64,000 nt of DNA, from positions 5,569 through 69,568 of the forward strand of contig NZ_BMYS01000013.1 of assembly GCF_014652395.1 (NCBI RefSeq), given 5' to 3'. The position numbers and the translations under genes were made by a program. The notes beneath the pieces are model-generated. The model saw only the letters and a program-made list of their open reading frames with translations, was not told where the DNA came from and did no database searches. The DNA comes from Advenella faeciporci (GTDB taxonomy: Bacteria > Pseudomonadota > Gammaproteobacteria > Burkholderiales > Burkholderiaceae_B). Below are positions 33,924 to 44,020 of this stretch, in pieces (position 1 is the stretch's first letter; the number at the start of each line of letters is the position of its first letter).

Positions 33924-36900
33924 ATGAAAAGAATCACAACCCTGCTCCTGCTGGCAATAGTCATAATGCCTGCAGCCTGGTCGCAAACCAGCGAAATAAA
34001 CAATGGAAATCCCGTTTGCAAGCCTGCCTTTACTGGACATCCATGCAAGGATCGAAGCAAGGAGCCATCACTTAATTTAGGTGTTGGCAACCCCATACAT
34101 TTAATTAGTGGCAATAAATACCAAGAAGAAACCGATCTGCCCTTTCTGCCATCAGGACTGGAATTAACACGATATTACAATTCGCTCTCCAAAGGTAATA
34201 GCCTGCTGGGTGAAGGCTGGTCGCATTCTTATGATACCCGCCTGTATTTTGCAGGTAACAAACTGCAAATTATCCATGCCGATGGCGCCCGCACCCTATT
34301 TCAGGCACGCCAGGGTGACACCGCCCATGCAGTACAGGCCAGTCAGGGCAAATTGCTGGCCAAAGACAATGTCTGGCACTGGGAACTGGGCTCTGGTTTC
34401 AGCAAGATTTTTAATCAGCATGGACGCCTGATACAGGTTAATCTACCTGGGCTGGAGCCCATCCGCATCAGCCGCGATGCAAAGCCAGGCCCCACCCAGC
34501 ATGCCATTCTGGAAGTACAGGCAGGCCTCCAACACAAGCTGGTTTTTAATTATGAAATTTTCAAGGGTGCGGCCCGTTTAAGCCGTATTGATACCCATGT
34601 TGGGACTTTTCATTACCAGCACGAACAGCCTGAAAACCACACAGGCCTACGCCTTGTTGGTATGCAAAGACCCGACAAAATGGGCAAAGTCTATGCCTAT
34701 GAAGCCCAATACCAGCATGGCAACCCGTTTTTGCTAACCGGCATCAGCATGCATGACCATACCGGTCAAAAATCGGTCAGAACCAATTCATGGGCTTATA
34801 ACGAAAAAGGCCTGGCCATTCATTCCATCACGGGTCGCCAAGACGACACCAACAACCGTATTGAGATTGAATATATCAGTCGCCCCAAAACTGAAAATGT
34901 CCCAGGTCTCACACGTGTTAAAAATACCGATGGCCAGCACACCGATTTTCATACTTCCATCAAGGGTGGAAAATATGTACTGGAAGCAATTGAAGGAGCT
35001 GGCTGTCATGGTTGCGCCATACCCGGCACCAAAGCCGAATATGACAGCAAGGGAAGAATGACCAGCCTGAATGGCACCCAGATTCATTACGATGAAAACG
35101 ATAATATCAGACAACTGGACATCAGCCGCTCACCCTGGGCCGGGCTGCAACTGCACTACGATGAAAAAGACCGTCCGGTAACATGGTCCAGCAAAATTAC
35201 AGGTGCCGAACATACCCGTTATAACGACAGAAACCTGCCGGTAGAACAGAAGTTTGCCAATGGAGACCAGGCCCTGTTTGAATATGATAAAGACGGGCAG
35301 CTTTCAAAGGTGACGGAAACCTCAAAAGATAAAGACCTTTCAAGCACCATAAAAATTCTTACAAGCCCTGAAAAAAACTACATCATTCTTCAGCATGACT
35401 TGGAAACAATACGATATGACACACGACAGAAAAATACTTTAATCGCCAGTACGGAACGCAATCCAATACAGGCAGCCCAAATCAGCTTTGAGGACAAATA
35501 TACATTTGAGAACGATGGAAAAACCCGGATTCACCACTTACCCGAAGGAGGACATATAAGCTATTTTTACAATCAGGAAAACAAACCTGAAACTATCATT
35601 TGGACCGAACAATCCGGCAAAAAACACCATTTAATCATGGATTCCAGCATTCCCGAAAAAGGCTATGTGCTGGGCAACCAGTTGGCCTTTCATGCCCTGA
35701 AGACCGATGCAGGACAAACCCAGCTTAGCTTATGGAATAAAGACAAACGGTTCTGGACCCAGACACTGGATTTCTCTGAAGACAACACCCTGCGCAGCGA
35801 AACCGTCATTGTGCCAGACGCAAAATACGAAGCAGGCCGCAATTATGCCTATGACCCATCCCAAAGAATGATCAGCACCAAAACCAGCGCCCAATATAAA
35901 GAACAGGATTTGTCTGGCCTGCACCATTATGCCTGGAACAAGGATGGATCCAGTGCCGCTTATTTTAATGGTAGCAATACAATTAAGCCCTCTATTGAAC
36001 GTGATGTCAGCGGCTTGCCACTCAAGATAAATGAGTTTGATCTTATTTACGATGCCAGTCGTAAACTTCGTTTCATAGTTAAAGACAAAAAACCGATCGC
36101 CACCTATCTTTATAACGCACTCGGCCAACGAATCCTCAAGAAAACCCCAAACAGCCATACCTATTATTACTATGAAAACAATAAGTTATCTGGTGAATGG
36201 ACAACTTACAAAGACAAGCACTCTCGGCGCGGACTGAATGGCAATATTGACCGCCGCTATATTTATGCAGGCAATCTGCCTGTAGCTTTCATTGAGTACG
36301 AAAAAGCAATGTTTCCCTATGAACACGCTTTCCCACATGACGCATCAGCCCACAAAGCACTACCTCCCCAACAACCTCATCTGTCAAAATTATATTTCAT
36401 TCATACAGACCACATCGGCCAACCTTTCATGGTGACTGACCAAGCACAAAAAATCCACTGGCTGGCGCATAACAGCCCCACTGGTAAAAGCCAAATTCTG
36501 CATGCCGATATTGAATTCAACCTGCGCTTGCCTGGCCAGTATTACGACCAGGAAACCGGCTGGCATTACAACATGAATCGTTACTATGACCCGGAAGCGG
36601 GGCATTATCTTGAGCCAGATCCAATTGGACCAACAACCAATAACGATCCATTTGGCTATGCTGCCCAGCAGCCGCGCCGCTTTATTGACCCTTTAGGATT
36701 ATTGCTCTTTGCTTTTGATGGGACCAATAATAATGAATATTCCCACAGTAATGTCAGTAAATTTCAACGTTTATACCGAGGAGAAAAGGGCGGTTACATT
36801 GAGGGCTCTGGTGCCCTCCCTTATTTTGATGATATGAGTACTACCATTGACCTCTTATCTGCCACTAAAACACAATTTATTATTCAAGAACAACTCAAAA

Positions 36901-37823
36901 AACTATTTAAGAAAATTGATCCGCACTTCTACGGAAAGAAAGAGCCCATACCTATTGTGAGGGACCCCTCCTTCATCCCTTCTTTTACTATCGACCTGGT
37001 AGGCTTTTCACGAGGAGCCACCTTTGCACTTATTTTTGCCAACTTACTTGCCGAGCATACTGATGAAAATGGCTTATTCACTTATATTTATCATGATGCA
37101 ATAAACAACAACAAACTTAAAACTATACAGGCTTGCCTAGATCTGCGTTTTATTGGGCTTTTCGACAACGTTACCCAATTGGGTAGCAAAGGAAGCTCTA
37201 ATCATGAAATGGATTATGATGTACCCGAAAAATGGAAATGGGTTGCACATGCCGTGGCACTACACGAGTTCAGAGAACTATTCCCAGTAACTATACTTAC
37301 AGGTAGCGGTAACAATTATATTGAACAGGGTTTTATCGGAGCACACTCAGACATTGGTGGCATTGTCTGGGATAGCGATCCCAACGACCGAAATAACCCT
37401 AGACCTGGGCAATATAGCGATCTGGGTGATATTGCCCTAGCCTGGATACACTGGCAAGCTACACAAGCAGGCGTTTCATTAGATCCACTTGATTTCTACA
37501 AAGATTATGCTTACTACCCAGAAAATCTGCAACGAGTAGACAACCCTTTCATGCATGGCACACCCGATAACGGTGGCACCACCCCACTTCGGGACAGGCA
37601 CGTTCAAACGGCAGGCAACAACGAAAGAAACCTATGGCAGAAAGATCACCACACCATTGGTAAAACGATAAGGGAAGAATTAGAGCCATTCATTCGCCGC
37701 ATTGATAAACACCCCGACACACCCGGACGTTTTGGTCCTTCTCATCGCATCGTAGGAGAAATAGATGTCCCTGCCTATAAACAATGGCTTAAACAAAAAT
37801 TAAACTGGGATGCCCCTTTCTAG
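33924..37823 (+). CDS. Secreted RHS-repeat protein with C-terminal DUF2235 (Tle1-like) hydrolase domain
   Basis: A 1299-residue polymorphic-toxin-like protein. Signal peptide (cut near AWS-QTS); DUF6531-like start NPIHLISGNKYQEETDLPF; YD/RHS repeats to about residue 890; RHS core end YYDPEAGHYLEPDPIG, then DPLG; and a C-terminal alpha/beta hydrolase of about 370 residues. That domain begins LLFAFDGTNNN and has GFSRGA (nucleophile Ser near 1028), FIGLFDNVTQLG and GAHSDIGG (near 1139), the motif order of DUF2235, which includes the type VI phospholipase Tle1. The domain is more AT-rich than its neighbours. No immunity gene was recognised next to it. Probable role: contact-dependent competition or envelope-acting lipase. 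Confidence 0.85.
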   Translation: MKRITTLLLLAIVIMPAAWSQTSEINNGNPVCKPAFTGHPCKDRSKEPSLNLGVGNPIHLISGNKYQEETDLPFLPSGLELTRYYNSLSKGNSLLGEGWSHSYDTRLYFAGNKLQIIHADGARTLFQARQGDTAHAVQASQGKLLAKDNVWHWELGSGFSKIFNQHGRLIQVNLPGLEPIRISRDAKPGPTQHAILEVQAGLQHKLVFNYEIFKGAARLSRIDTHVGTFHYQHEQPENHTGLRLVGMQRPDKMGKVYAYEAQYQHGNPFLLTGISMHDHTGQKSVRTNSWAYNEKGLAIHSITGRQDDTNNRIEIEYISRPKTENVPGLTRVKNTDGQHTDFHTSIKGGKYVLEAIEGAGCHGCAIPGTKAEYDSKGRMTSLNGTQIHYDENDNIRQLDISRSPWAGLQLHYDEKDRPVTWSSKITGAEHTRYNDRNLPVEQKFANGDQALFEYDKDGQLSKVTETSKDKDLSSTIKILTSPEKNYIILQHDLETIRYDTRQKNTLIASTERNPIQAAQISFEDKYTFENDGKTRIHHLPEGGHISYFYNQENKPETIIWTEQSGKKHHLIMDSSIPEKGYVLGNQLAFHALKTDAGQTQLSLWNKDKRFWTQTLDFSEDNTLRSETVIVPDAKYEAGRNYAYDPSQRMISTKTSAQYKEQDLSGLHHYAWNKDGSSAAYFNGSNTIKPSIERDVSGLPLKINEFDLIYDASRKLRFIVKDKKPIATYLYNALGQRILKKTPNSHTYYYYENNKLSGEWTTYKDKHSRRGLNGNIDRRYIYAGNLPVAFIEYEKAMFPYEHAFPHDASAHKALPPQQPHLSKLYFIHTDHIGQPFMVTDQAQKIHWLAHNSPTGKSQILHADIEFNLRLPGQYYDQETGWHYNMNRYYDPEAGHYLEPDPIGPTTNNDPFGYAAQQPRRFIDPLGLLLFAFDGTNNNEYSHSNVSKFQRLYRGEKGGYIEGSGALPYFDDMSTTIDLLSATKTQFIIQEQLKKLFKKIDPHFYGKKEPIPIVRDPSFIPSFTIDLVGFSRGATFALIFANLLAEHTDENGLFTYIYHDAINNNKLKTIQACLDLRFIGLFDNVTQLGSKGSSNHEMDYDVPEKWKWVAHAVALHEFRELFPVTILTGSGNNYIEQGFIGAHSDIGGIVWDSDPNDRNNPRPGQYSDLGDIALAWIHWQATQAGVSLDPLDFYKDYAYYPENLQRVDNPFMHGTPDNGGTTPLRDRHVQTAGNNERNLWQKDHHTIGKTIREELEPFIRRIDKHPDTPGRFGPSHRIVGEIDVPAYKQWLKQKLNWDAPF

Positions 37824-37905
37824 CAACAACACGAAAACCAATCAATTCATTCGCCTCTCCCGAAACGGGGAGGCTTATACAAACATGACATCCAATAAAA
37901 AAACA

Positions 37906-37935
37906 AAACCCCCTGCTCAACACAAAAGGGGGTTT
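37906..37935 (-). terminator. Rho-independent terminator for the BamE-like lipoprotein gene
   Basis: A 9-bp stem (AAACCCCCT, 37906-37914, with 37927-37935), loop of 12 bases, followed on the minus strand by TTTTGTTTTTTTATT. A separate GCCTCTCCCGAAACGGGGAGGC hairpin (in the region 37852-37874) may end the RHS gene on the plus strand. Confidence 0.8.
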
Positions 37936-37969
37936 ACAAACTGGCCAAAACCAACTCCTTCAAATGTTA

Positions 37970-38338
37970 CTATTGTGTAACACTAAAGTCGTGCACGCGA
38001 TTATTGGTAAAGTGGATATTCAGTTGACGCCTGGTAGACATTGCATTGCCAGCAGTACCCAGCCCCAAAGAACTCATGGCGGTACTGAACAGAGCATTAT
38101 CATCGGACTCATTATAGGCCCAATAATTAGGCCCTTTCGCACCATCATCGCGATAGGAAGGTTGGCCAAACAGGCTGAGGATCTCATCAGACGTTGTAAC
38201 ACCAGGCTTAATCTGGGTACGCAGATAAGTCATGTCATATTTGTTGGCGCCAGAAGTGCCACCTTGCATGGTTTTGCAAGCAGTCAGTGGTAAAGCCAGC
38301 ATCAAAGCCAGGCATGTTGTGCGCAATAAGGTTTTCAT
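37970..38338 (-). CDS. BamE/SmpA-like small lipoprotein
   Basis: A 122-residue protein with lipobox LTAC (Cys21), so lipidated. The segment YDMTYLRTQIKPGVTTSDEILSLFGQPSY has the KIxPGVTxxEVxxLLGxP pattern of SmpA/OmlA (BamE) domains, with PNYWAYN and RRQLNIHFTNNRV strands after. A role in outer-membrane assembly is possible but BamE-like domains occur in many unrelated lipoproteins. It faces the RHS gene tail to tail, so it is not an evident immunity gene. Confidence 0.75.
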   Translation of the reverse strand: MKTLLRTTCLALMLALPLTACKTMQGGTSGANKYDMTYLRTQIKPGVTTSDEILSLFGQPSYRDDGAKGPNYWAYNESDDNALFSTAMSSLGLGTAGNAMSTRRQLNIHFTNNRVHDFSVTQ

Positions 38339-38696
38339 TGTCTTTATTCTCTATTAGTAAATTGAAAGTAAACTCCATCACCCATTCGGGCTGAAAAAGT
38401 ATAATGGAAAAAGTTCAGTAAATCCATCTTGCCAGCTAGGGTATTTACGCATGCGTTTTCTCGGGTTTCCGCAATACCGAAAGGCCTGCGGCCTGGGTAC
38501 AAAACACTTGTCATATCCACACCCGCCTTTAGCGCCAAAGGAGACAAGGTAGCAACGATCTGGCCGTTAAAAACAGTCAATATGCTATGATTATGTCAAT
38601 TTTCAAGATTTATTAAACAGGCTGGCAGGCCGCTGCTGTTCATGGCAATCATCGTGTCGCCGGCTTTTTTACCACTTTTTTATACAGTCAACTCCT
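38339..38696. other. Intergenic region without supported gene
   Basis: About 360 bases between the divergent lipoprotein gene and argS. An open frame on the minus strand (38344-38580) has no ribosome site, no recognisable domain and an odd composition, so it is not called. No tRNA or hairpin of note was recognised. Confidence 0.5.
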
Positions 38697-40379
38697 ATGC
38701 TCCCAGAGCTACAACAAAAAATCCAGGCCGCGCTGGCCACCGCTGTTGAAGGCATTCTGCCCGGCAGCAACCCGGTTATCAAACTGGAACGCCCCAAACA
38801 ACCCGAACATGGCGATATCGCCACCAATGTTGCGATGCAACTGGCCAAGCCCAACAAACGCAATCCGCGTGAACTGGCACAGGAAATCGTTAATGCCCTG
38901 TTAGGTAATGAAAACACCCAATCTTTTCTGGCTGCCGCTGAAATTGCCGGACCGGGTTTTATCAACTTGCGTCTTACCCAATCCACCCATCAGGCCGTGG
39001 CCAATGTCATTGCGGAACAGGGGAGTACTTATGGCAACGCCGCCAGTAATGGGGAAAGCGTTATTGTTGAATTTGTTTCCGCCAATCCCACCGGCCCGCT
39101 GCACGTCGGGCATGCCCGCCAGGCCGCGCTGGGTGACTGCATTTGCCGCCTGTATTCAGCCAGTGGCTATAAAGTACACCGCGAGTTCTACTACAACGAT
39201 GCCGGCAATCAAATCAACAATCTGACCATCAGTGTACAGGCCCACGCCAAAGGCATTACCCCAGATTCAAAAGAATACCCTGCCGATGGCTACCGTGGCG
39301 ACTATATTGCCGATATTGCGCGCGATTTCCTGGCTAAAAAATCAGTTGAAGCCGATGGCAAAACCGTTACAGCTTCCGGCGATATCAACAACATGGACGA
39401 TATCCGCCATTTTGCCGTGGCCTACCTGCGTCATGAACAGGATCTGGACTTGCAGGCATTCAACCTGCAGTTCGACAATTATTATCTGGAAAGCTCTTTG
39501 TACAGCGATGGCAAAGTGGCTGAAACGGTACAAAAACTGATTGAAAGCGGCCATACCTACGAGCATGAAAACGCGCTATGGCTGAAAACCACCGAACTGG
39601 GTACCGGCGATGACAAGGACCGCGTCATGCGCAAGTCCGATGGCGGCTATACTTACTTTGTGCCCGATGTGGCCTACCACGTGACCAAATGGCAGCGTGG
39701 CTTCAACCATGCCGTCAATATCCAGGGCAGCGATCACCATGGTACGGTTGCCCGCGTGCGGGCCGGCCTGCAGGCCCTGAATATGGGTATTCCCAAAGAC
39801 TACCCCGCCTATATCCTGCATAAAATGGTCAAAGTCATGCGTGGCGGCCAGGAGGTCAAGATTTCCAAACGGGCCGGCAGCTATGTCACCATGCGTGACC
39901 TGATCGAATGGGTTGGGCAAGACGCCGTGCGCTTTTTCCTGATCCAGCGCCGTGCCGATACCGAGTTCGTTTTTGACATTGACCTGGCGCTGGCCAAGGG
40001 CGAAGAGAACCCGGTGTATTACGTACAATACGCACACGCCCGCATTTGCAAGATTTTACGTGACTCGGCCGATATGCTGGGTTATCTTAAGGAGGCGGAT
40101 GTTTCCCTGCTAACGGCCCCCAGTGAAATCACCCTGCTGCGCCGCCTGGCAGAGCTGCCCAACGTCATTCAGTTGGCCGCAAAAGAGCTTGCGCCCCACC
40201 ACATTGCCTTCTGGCTTCTGGACTGTGCCGCCGACTTCCATTCATGGTACAACGCCGAACGCATTATGGTTGAAGACCAGCCCCTTAAACTGGCTCGTTT
40301 GCGCCTGGCCGACAGCACCCGTCAGGTTATTGCAAACGCCCTTAACCTGCTTGGAGTTAGCGCTCCAGAAAAAATGTAA
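38697..40379 (+). CDS. argS: Arginyl-tRNA synthetase
   Basis: A 560-residue class I synthetase. N-terminal ADD1 domain; the HIGH motif as HVGH at residues 136-139 in [18 protein letters not shown]; the KMSKS-equivalent VKISKRAG; and a C-terminal anticodon-binding (DALR) helical domain ending [14 protein letters not shown]. Charges tRNA-Arg in the cytoplasm. Followed after one base by a SPOR protein gene, so the two form an operon. Confidence 0.96.
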   Translation: MLPELQQKIQAALATAVEGILPGSNPVIKLERPKQPEHGDIATNVAMQLAKPNKRNPRELAQEIVNALLGNENTQSFLAAAEIAGPGFINLRLTQSTHQAVANVIAEQGSTYGNAASNGESVIVEFVSANPTGPLHVGHARQAALGDCICRLYSASGYKVHREFYYNDAGNQINNLTISVQAHAKGITPDSKEYPADGYRGDYIADIARDFLAKKSVEADGKTVTASGDINNMDDIRHFAVAYLRHEQDLDLQAFNLQFDNYYLESSLYSDGKVAETVQKLIESGHTYEHENALWLKTTELGTGDDKDRVMRKSDGGYTYFVPDVAYHVTKWQRGFNHAVNIQGSDHHGTVARVRAGLQALNMGIPKDYPAYILHKMVKVMRGGQEVKISKRAGSYVTMRDLIEWVGQDAVRFFLIQRRADTEFVFDIDLALAKGEENPVYYVQYAHARICKILRDSADMLGYLKEADVSLLTAPSEITLLRRLAELPNVIQLAAKELAPHHIAFWLLDCAADFHSWYNAERIMVEDQPLKLARLRLADSTRQVIANALNLLGVSAPEKM

Positions 40380-40380
40380 C

Positions 40381-41169
40381 ATGGCCAAAAGACGTACCAC
40401 CCGATCAGCACCCCCAAGGTCCAGAAGCATTGGCAACAGCAGCAGTTCGTTCTCGTCAATCCTGACCGGGCTAATTATTGGCCTTACCATTGCCGCAATT
40501 GCCGCCTTCATGCTTACCCGCACACCGGCACCACTCAAGGACAATTCGGGCAATACGTCTTCATCGGGCATCAAAATGCCGGGCACATCCTCAACGGTGG
40601 GTAGCATGTCGCCTGGCAACCAGCCTTTAATAGACCCTAACGCCTGGCTCAGCAATGATGGCCGCATCACCAGCCAGCAAAACGCCCCCACAGGCACTGG
40701 CAACCTGCCCCCCCTTCGCCCGTTAACCCAGGCAGAGCCTGTAAAAACACCACCATCGGGCGTGTCACAAGACCAGATTGGCTCATTAATCAATCAGTTA
40801 CCGGCAGGCAGCGCACCCGTCAAGGCAAATACCGAAACCAAAACGGCAACACTTGCCAGCCAAGCCCCTGCCACCGAACAAAAACCTGTCCTGACCTCCA
40901 AAGGCAAAGACATTCCGCTGAATACCGCCCAACCCGCCGCTACCGGCAGCCGGTATCTTCAGGTAGGAGCTTTTCGCAATGCCAAAGAGGCCGACTCTAT
41001 CAGGGCCCGCATGATCCTGATGGGCTACAACGCGGAAATTACCAAAATCACCGTTAACAATGTGGAAATAAACCGGGTGCGGATTGGCCCATTCAAAAAC
41101 GATGATGAACTGAACCGCTCGCGCACCGAATTAAGCAAAGCGAAAATCAGCTCAACCATTGTTCGCTAA
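40381..41169 (+). CDS. SPOR domain protein (FtsN-like)
   Basis: A 262-residue bitopic protein: basic N terminus (MAKRRTTRSAPPRSR), one membrane helix about residues 25-45, a proline/serine/threonine-rich periplasmic linker, and a C-terminal SPOR domain (SRYLQVGAFRNAKEADSIRA, then RVRIGPFKNDDELNRS). SPOR domains bind denuded peptidoglycan at the septum, as in FtsN. Start is one base after the argS stop. Position next to argS is the same as for ftsN-like genes in many betaproteobacteria, which is recalled rather than checked. Confidence 0.87.
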   Translation: MAKRRTTRSAPPRSRSIGNSSSSFSSILTGLIIGLTIAAIAAFMLTRTPAPLKDNSGNTSSSGIKMPGTSSTVGSMSPGNQPLIDPNAWLSNDGRITSQQNAPTGTGNLPPLRPLTQAEPVKTPPSGVSQDQIGSLINQLPAGSAPVKANTETKTATLASQAPATEQKPVLTSKGKDIPLNTAQPAATGSRYLQVGAFRNAKEADSIRARMILMGYNAEITKITVNNVEINRVRIGPFKNDDELNRSRTELSKAKISSTIVR

Positions 41170-41350
41170 ATGATGCGCCAATTATCTGTTGCATCGCGTT
41201 TCCATTCATACACAAGCTGAACTTTTTGTTTTATAACCAGTCTTAAACAAGGTTTTTACTGTATTTTCCGCTACACCCAACTTATTGACCTTCATTAAGG
41301 ACAACAAGTACAACAAGCCCCTGATCAATACTTTTTAATGCGAATAAACA

Positions 41351-41986
41351 ATGATGCTTAAAACAATTTTCAAACACACGTTTTCCGCCCTGGCCATTAT
41401 GGGTGCCGCCGCTTTTGTTCCTGCCATGGCCCAATCCGGCATTAAATACATCACGCTTGAAACCCCCCAGCCTTCAGACACCCCCGATAAAATCGAAGTG
41501 CTTGAATTCTTTTCATACAGCTGCTCGCACTGCGCTGAAATGGAACCCATGTTCCAGGACTGGAAAAAGAAGCTGCCAGACAACGTGGCTTTCATTCCCG
41601 TGCCGGTCGCTTTCAACGCTTCCATGCAACCCATGCAACACCTGTATTACTCATTGGTTGCGCTAGACAAAGCAGACCTTCACCCCAAAGTATTTAATGC
41701 CATCCACAAAGAAGGCAAAAAACTGTTCAACCGCGATGCCATCATTAATTGGGCGGCAGAACAGGGCATCAATAAAGACGAGTTTATTGCCGCTTACGAT
41801 TCTTTTGGTGTAGGCGCCAAAGCCAAGCGCGCAACCGAGCTGTCAGATCTGTATCAGGTACAGGCTACCCCTTCAATTGCTGTTGGCGGCAAATACCTGA
41901 CTTCACCAGGCATGACCGGCACCTACGCATCCAGCCTGCTGGAAGCCCAGGCGCTGCTAGACCAGGTACTGGCCGGCAACCAATAA
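41351..41986 (+). CDS. dsbA: Thiol:disulfide interchange protein DsbA
   Basis: A 211-residue periplasmic oxidase: signal peptide (cut near AMA-QSG), thioredoxin fold with active site Cys58-Ser-His-Cys61 (FFSYSCSHCAEMEP) and the cis-proline loop VQATPSIAVGGKY. The dipeptide Ser-His differs from the Pro-His of Escherichia coli DsbA and should alter the redox potential. It introduces disulfides in exported proteins. Separate from the SPOR gene by about 180 bases. Confidence 0.93.
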   Translation: MMLKTIFKHTFSALAIMGAAAFVPAMAQSGIKYITLETPQPSDTPDKIEVLEFFSYSCSHCAEMEPMFQDWKKKLPDNVAFIPVPVAFNASMQPMQHLYYSLVALDKADLHPKVFNAIHKEGKKLFNRDAIINWAAEQGINKDEFIAAYDSFGVGAKAKRATELSDLYQVQATPSIAVGGKYLTSPGMTGTYASSLLEAQALLDQVLAGNQ

Positions 41987-42002
41987 TCCCCGATCAATAG
42001 GT

Positions 42003-42083
42003 GCCATGACCCGGAAAAACCGGGCATGGCATTACCCTTGACAGCTTGCAAACAGCGCCCCGTTTTTCTGGAGTGCTGTTTGC
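42003..42083. terminator. Two hairpins between convergent dsbA and metC
   Basis: GCCATG-A-CCCGG with CCGGG-CATGGC (42003-42030), and GCAAACAGC (42048-42056) with GCTGTTTGC (42075-42083). Neither has a clean T-tract, though CGTTTTTC is in the loop of the second. Likely transcript ends for both genes. Confidence 0.55.
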
Positions 42084-42089
42084 AGTACG

Positions 42090-43286
42090 TCAAACAGCCC
42101 GGGCTTTTTGCAAGGCCTGATCCAGGTCGTCAACCAGGTCTATCACGCTTTCCAGCCCAATATGCAGGCGGATGATCTGGTTATCTTCCCGACTCCAGTA
42201 CGCATGGTTTTCCAGTGTCGGGCGGTCCACCCACTGGATCAGGCTTTCAAAGCCTCCCCACGAATAACCAATGCTGAACAGTTCCAGCGCATTCACGAAA
42301 GTGCGAATCTGGCGATCGGAAAGCGCCAGTTCAATTGACAGCATACCGTTGGAGCCCGTGCAATCACGCTTCCATAAAGCGTGGCCGGCATCTTTTTCAA
42401 AAGCTGGATGAAAAATGCGGCGGGTTTCTGGCAGGTCATCAAAGTAACGGCATACCTGCAAGGCACTGCGCGCATGTTGATCCATACGAACAGGCAAGGT
42501 GCGCACACCCCGAATCGCCAGCCAGGCATCATCGGCACTGACTGAATACCCCATGGCATATTGATTCAGGTCTATCCGCTCGATAAGTGCCTTGTCTTTG
42601 GCCACCACCGCACCCAGCATTAAATCTGAATGTCCGCCCACATACTTGGTACCGGCAATCACGCTAACATCGGCCCCCAGTTCCAGCGGTTGACACGCAT
42701 AGCCCGAACCCCAGGTATTGTCCACCACCAGAATAAGCCCATGCTGTTTAGCGAATGCCGCCAGGGCAGGAATGTCCAGCATTTCAAACAGCAATGAACC
42801 GGGTGACTCCACGTACAAAACCCTGGTATTGGCCTTGAGCTGCGCCTGCAGGGCATTTGTGGATTGCGCCGGCACATAGGTAAATTCAATATTCATGCGG
42901 CTTAATACCGTATTGGCCAGGTGACGCACCGGCCCGTACACGCAATCGGCCACCAGCATATGGTCGCCCGCACTTAACAGGGACAGCAGCGACATGGTAA
43001 TGGCCCCCAGGCCGGACGATGCCAGGAAACAGCGCTTACCCCCTTCCAGCTGGCAAAAAATGTCTTCCAGGGCGGCATGCGTTTCCATGCCCATACGGCC
43101 ATAGGTAACCAGCCGCTCGCCCTTGCTTTTACGGCGGTAAGTGGCCTCAAGGTCTTCGATGGTATTGAAACGAACCGTGCTGGTTCTGATGGAAGGCAGG
43201 CCCACCGGCGCAACCGGGGTGGTTTCATTACAGGGAGCGGTGCCAAGATGCTGTAATTGGGTAAGCAGGGAAAGTTTTGTGTCCAT
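42090..43286 (-). CDS. metC: Cystathionine beta-lyase
   Basis: A 398-residue PLP enzyme of the Cys/Met metabolism family. The Schiff-base lysine lies in VSVIAGTKYVGGHSDLMLG; VTYGRMGMETHAALED, FLASSGLGAITMSLLSL and the C-terminal FSIGYSWGGFESLIQW with RLHIGLESVIDLVDDL fit MetC/beta-lyase rather than gamma-synthase. Cleaves cystathionine to homocysteine, pyruvate and ammonia. The start at 43286 gives MDTKLSLLTQLQHLG as in homologues; the frame opens 13 codons earlier without a better ribosome site. Confidence 0.9.
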   Translation of the reverse strand: MDTKLSLLTQLQHLGTAPCNETTPVAPVGLPSIRTSTVRFNTIEDLEATYRRKSKGERLVTYGRMGMETHAALEDIFCQLEGGKRCFLASSGLGAITMSLLSLLSAGDHMLVADCVYGPVRHLANTVLSRMNIEFTYVPAQSTNALQAQLKANTRVLYVESPGSLLFEMLDIPALAAFAKQHGLILVVDNTWGSGYACQPLELGADVSVIAGTKYVGGHSDLMLGAVVAKDKALIERIDLNQYAMGYSVSADDAWLAIRGVRTLPVRMDQHARSALQVCRYFDDLPETRRIFHPAFEKDAGHALWKRDCTGSNGMLSIELALSDRQIRTFVNALELFSIGYSWGGFESLIQWVDRPTLENHAYWSREDNQIIRLHIGLESVIDLVDDLDQALQKARAV

Positions 43287-43381
43287 GGAGATATTCTTTA
43301 TTTTGGGTGAAATATTACCCCCCATTATAGGGGTTGGCCCGTTAAAATACCCTTTTAGTTTAACTGGCCCTACCCGATTTT

Positions 43382-44020
43382 ATGACGCCTGAAACCCTCT
43401 TTGTATACGTTGGCTTGTGTGTCCTGTTGGCTATCTCTCCTGGACCCGACAATATTTTTGTCCTGCTGCAAAGCGCCCTGCACGGTTACCGCACCGGATT
43501 CCTGATTGTATTGGGCTTGTGTACCGGCCTGCTGTTTCATACTTTTCTTGTTACGGTAGGCGTGGCCGGGCTGATTGCCGCCTCTGCAACCGCTTTCACC
43601 GTCCTGAAACTGCTGGGTGCCGCGTATTTACTGTATTTGGCGTGGGGTGCCTTCAATGCGGGGCCGGTAGGGGCCGTGTCTTCCCGGGAAGACACCACTG
43701 CCGCACCTGCCCCAAGCGGCCGCCAGTTCTACCGGCGCGGCATTTTAATGAATATCAGCAACCCCAAGGTCAGCCTGTTCTTCCTGGCTTTCCTGCCCCA
43801 GTTCACCAATCCGGCCAGTGGTTCGATCAAACTGCAGTTCATCTGGCTCAGTGCAATTTTTATCTTGTCCACATTGCTGGTATTCTGCAGCATTGTTGTA
43901 TTTTCAGGCTATTTTGGCCAGCTCCTGAAAAGATCGGCCCGGGCGCAGGTCATGTTGAACCGTTTCACCGCGCTGGTCTTTGCAGGGCTGGCTGTCAGGC
44001 TGGCATTCAGCGTTAAATAA
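43382..44020 (+). CDS. LysE/RhtB family amino-acid exporter
   Basis: A 212-residue six-helix protein with the family motif AISPGPDNIFVLLQSALHGYRTG and a middle ILMNISNPKVSLFFLAFLPQF. Closer to the RhtB/threonine-type subgroup (D after PGP) than the member at 17180. Divergent from metC, and its stop region overlaps the end of the convergent metallo-hydrolase gene by 8 bases. Substrate unknown. Confidence 0.87.
   Translation: MTPETLFVYVGLCVLLAISPGPDNIFVLLQSALHGYRTGFLIVLGLCTGLLFHTFLVTVGVAGLIAASATAFTVLKLLGAAYLLYLAWGAFNAGPVGAVSSREDTTAAPAPSGRQFYRRGILMNISNPKVSLFFLAFLPQFTNPASGSIKLQFIWLSAIFILSTLLVFCSIVVFSGYFGQLLKRSARAQVMLNRFTALVFAGLAVRLAFSVK

Noticed and set aside
37970-38338. Lipoprotein as immunity gene of the RHS-lipase
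   Set aside because: It is on the opposite strand, has its own terminator and a BamE/SmpA-type pattern; possible but not supported enough to call.
38344-38580. A 78-residue minus-strand frame upstream of argS
   Set aside because: No ribosome site, no recognisable domain, unlikely composition; left as intergenic.
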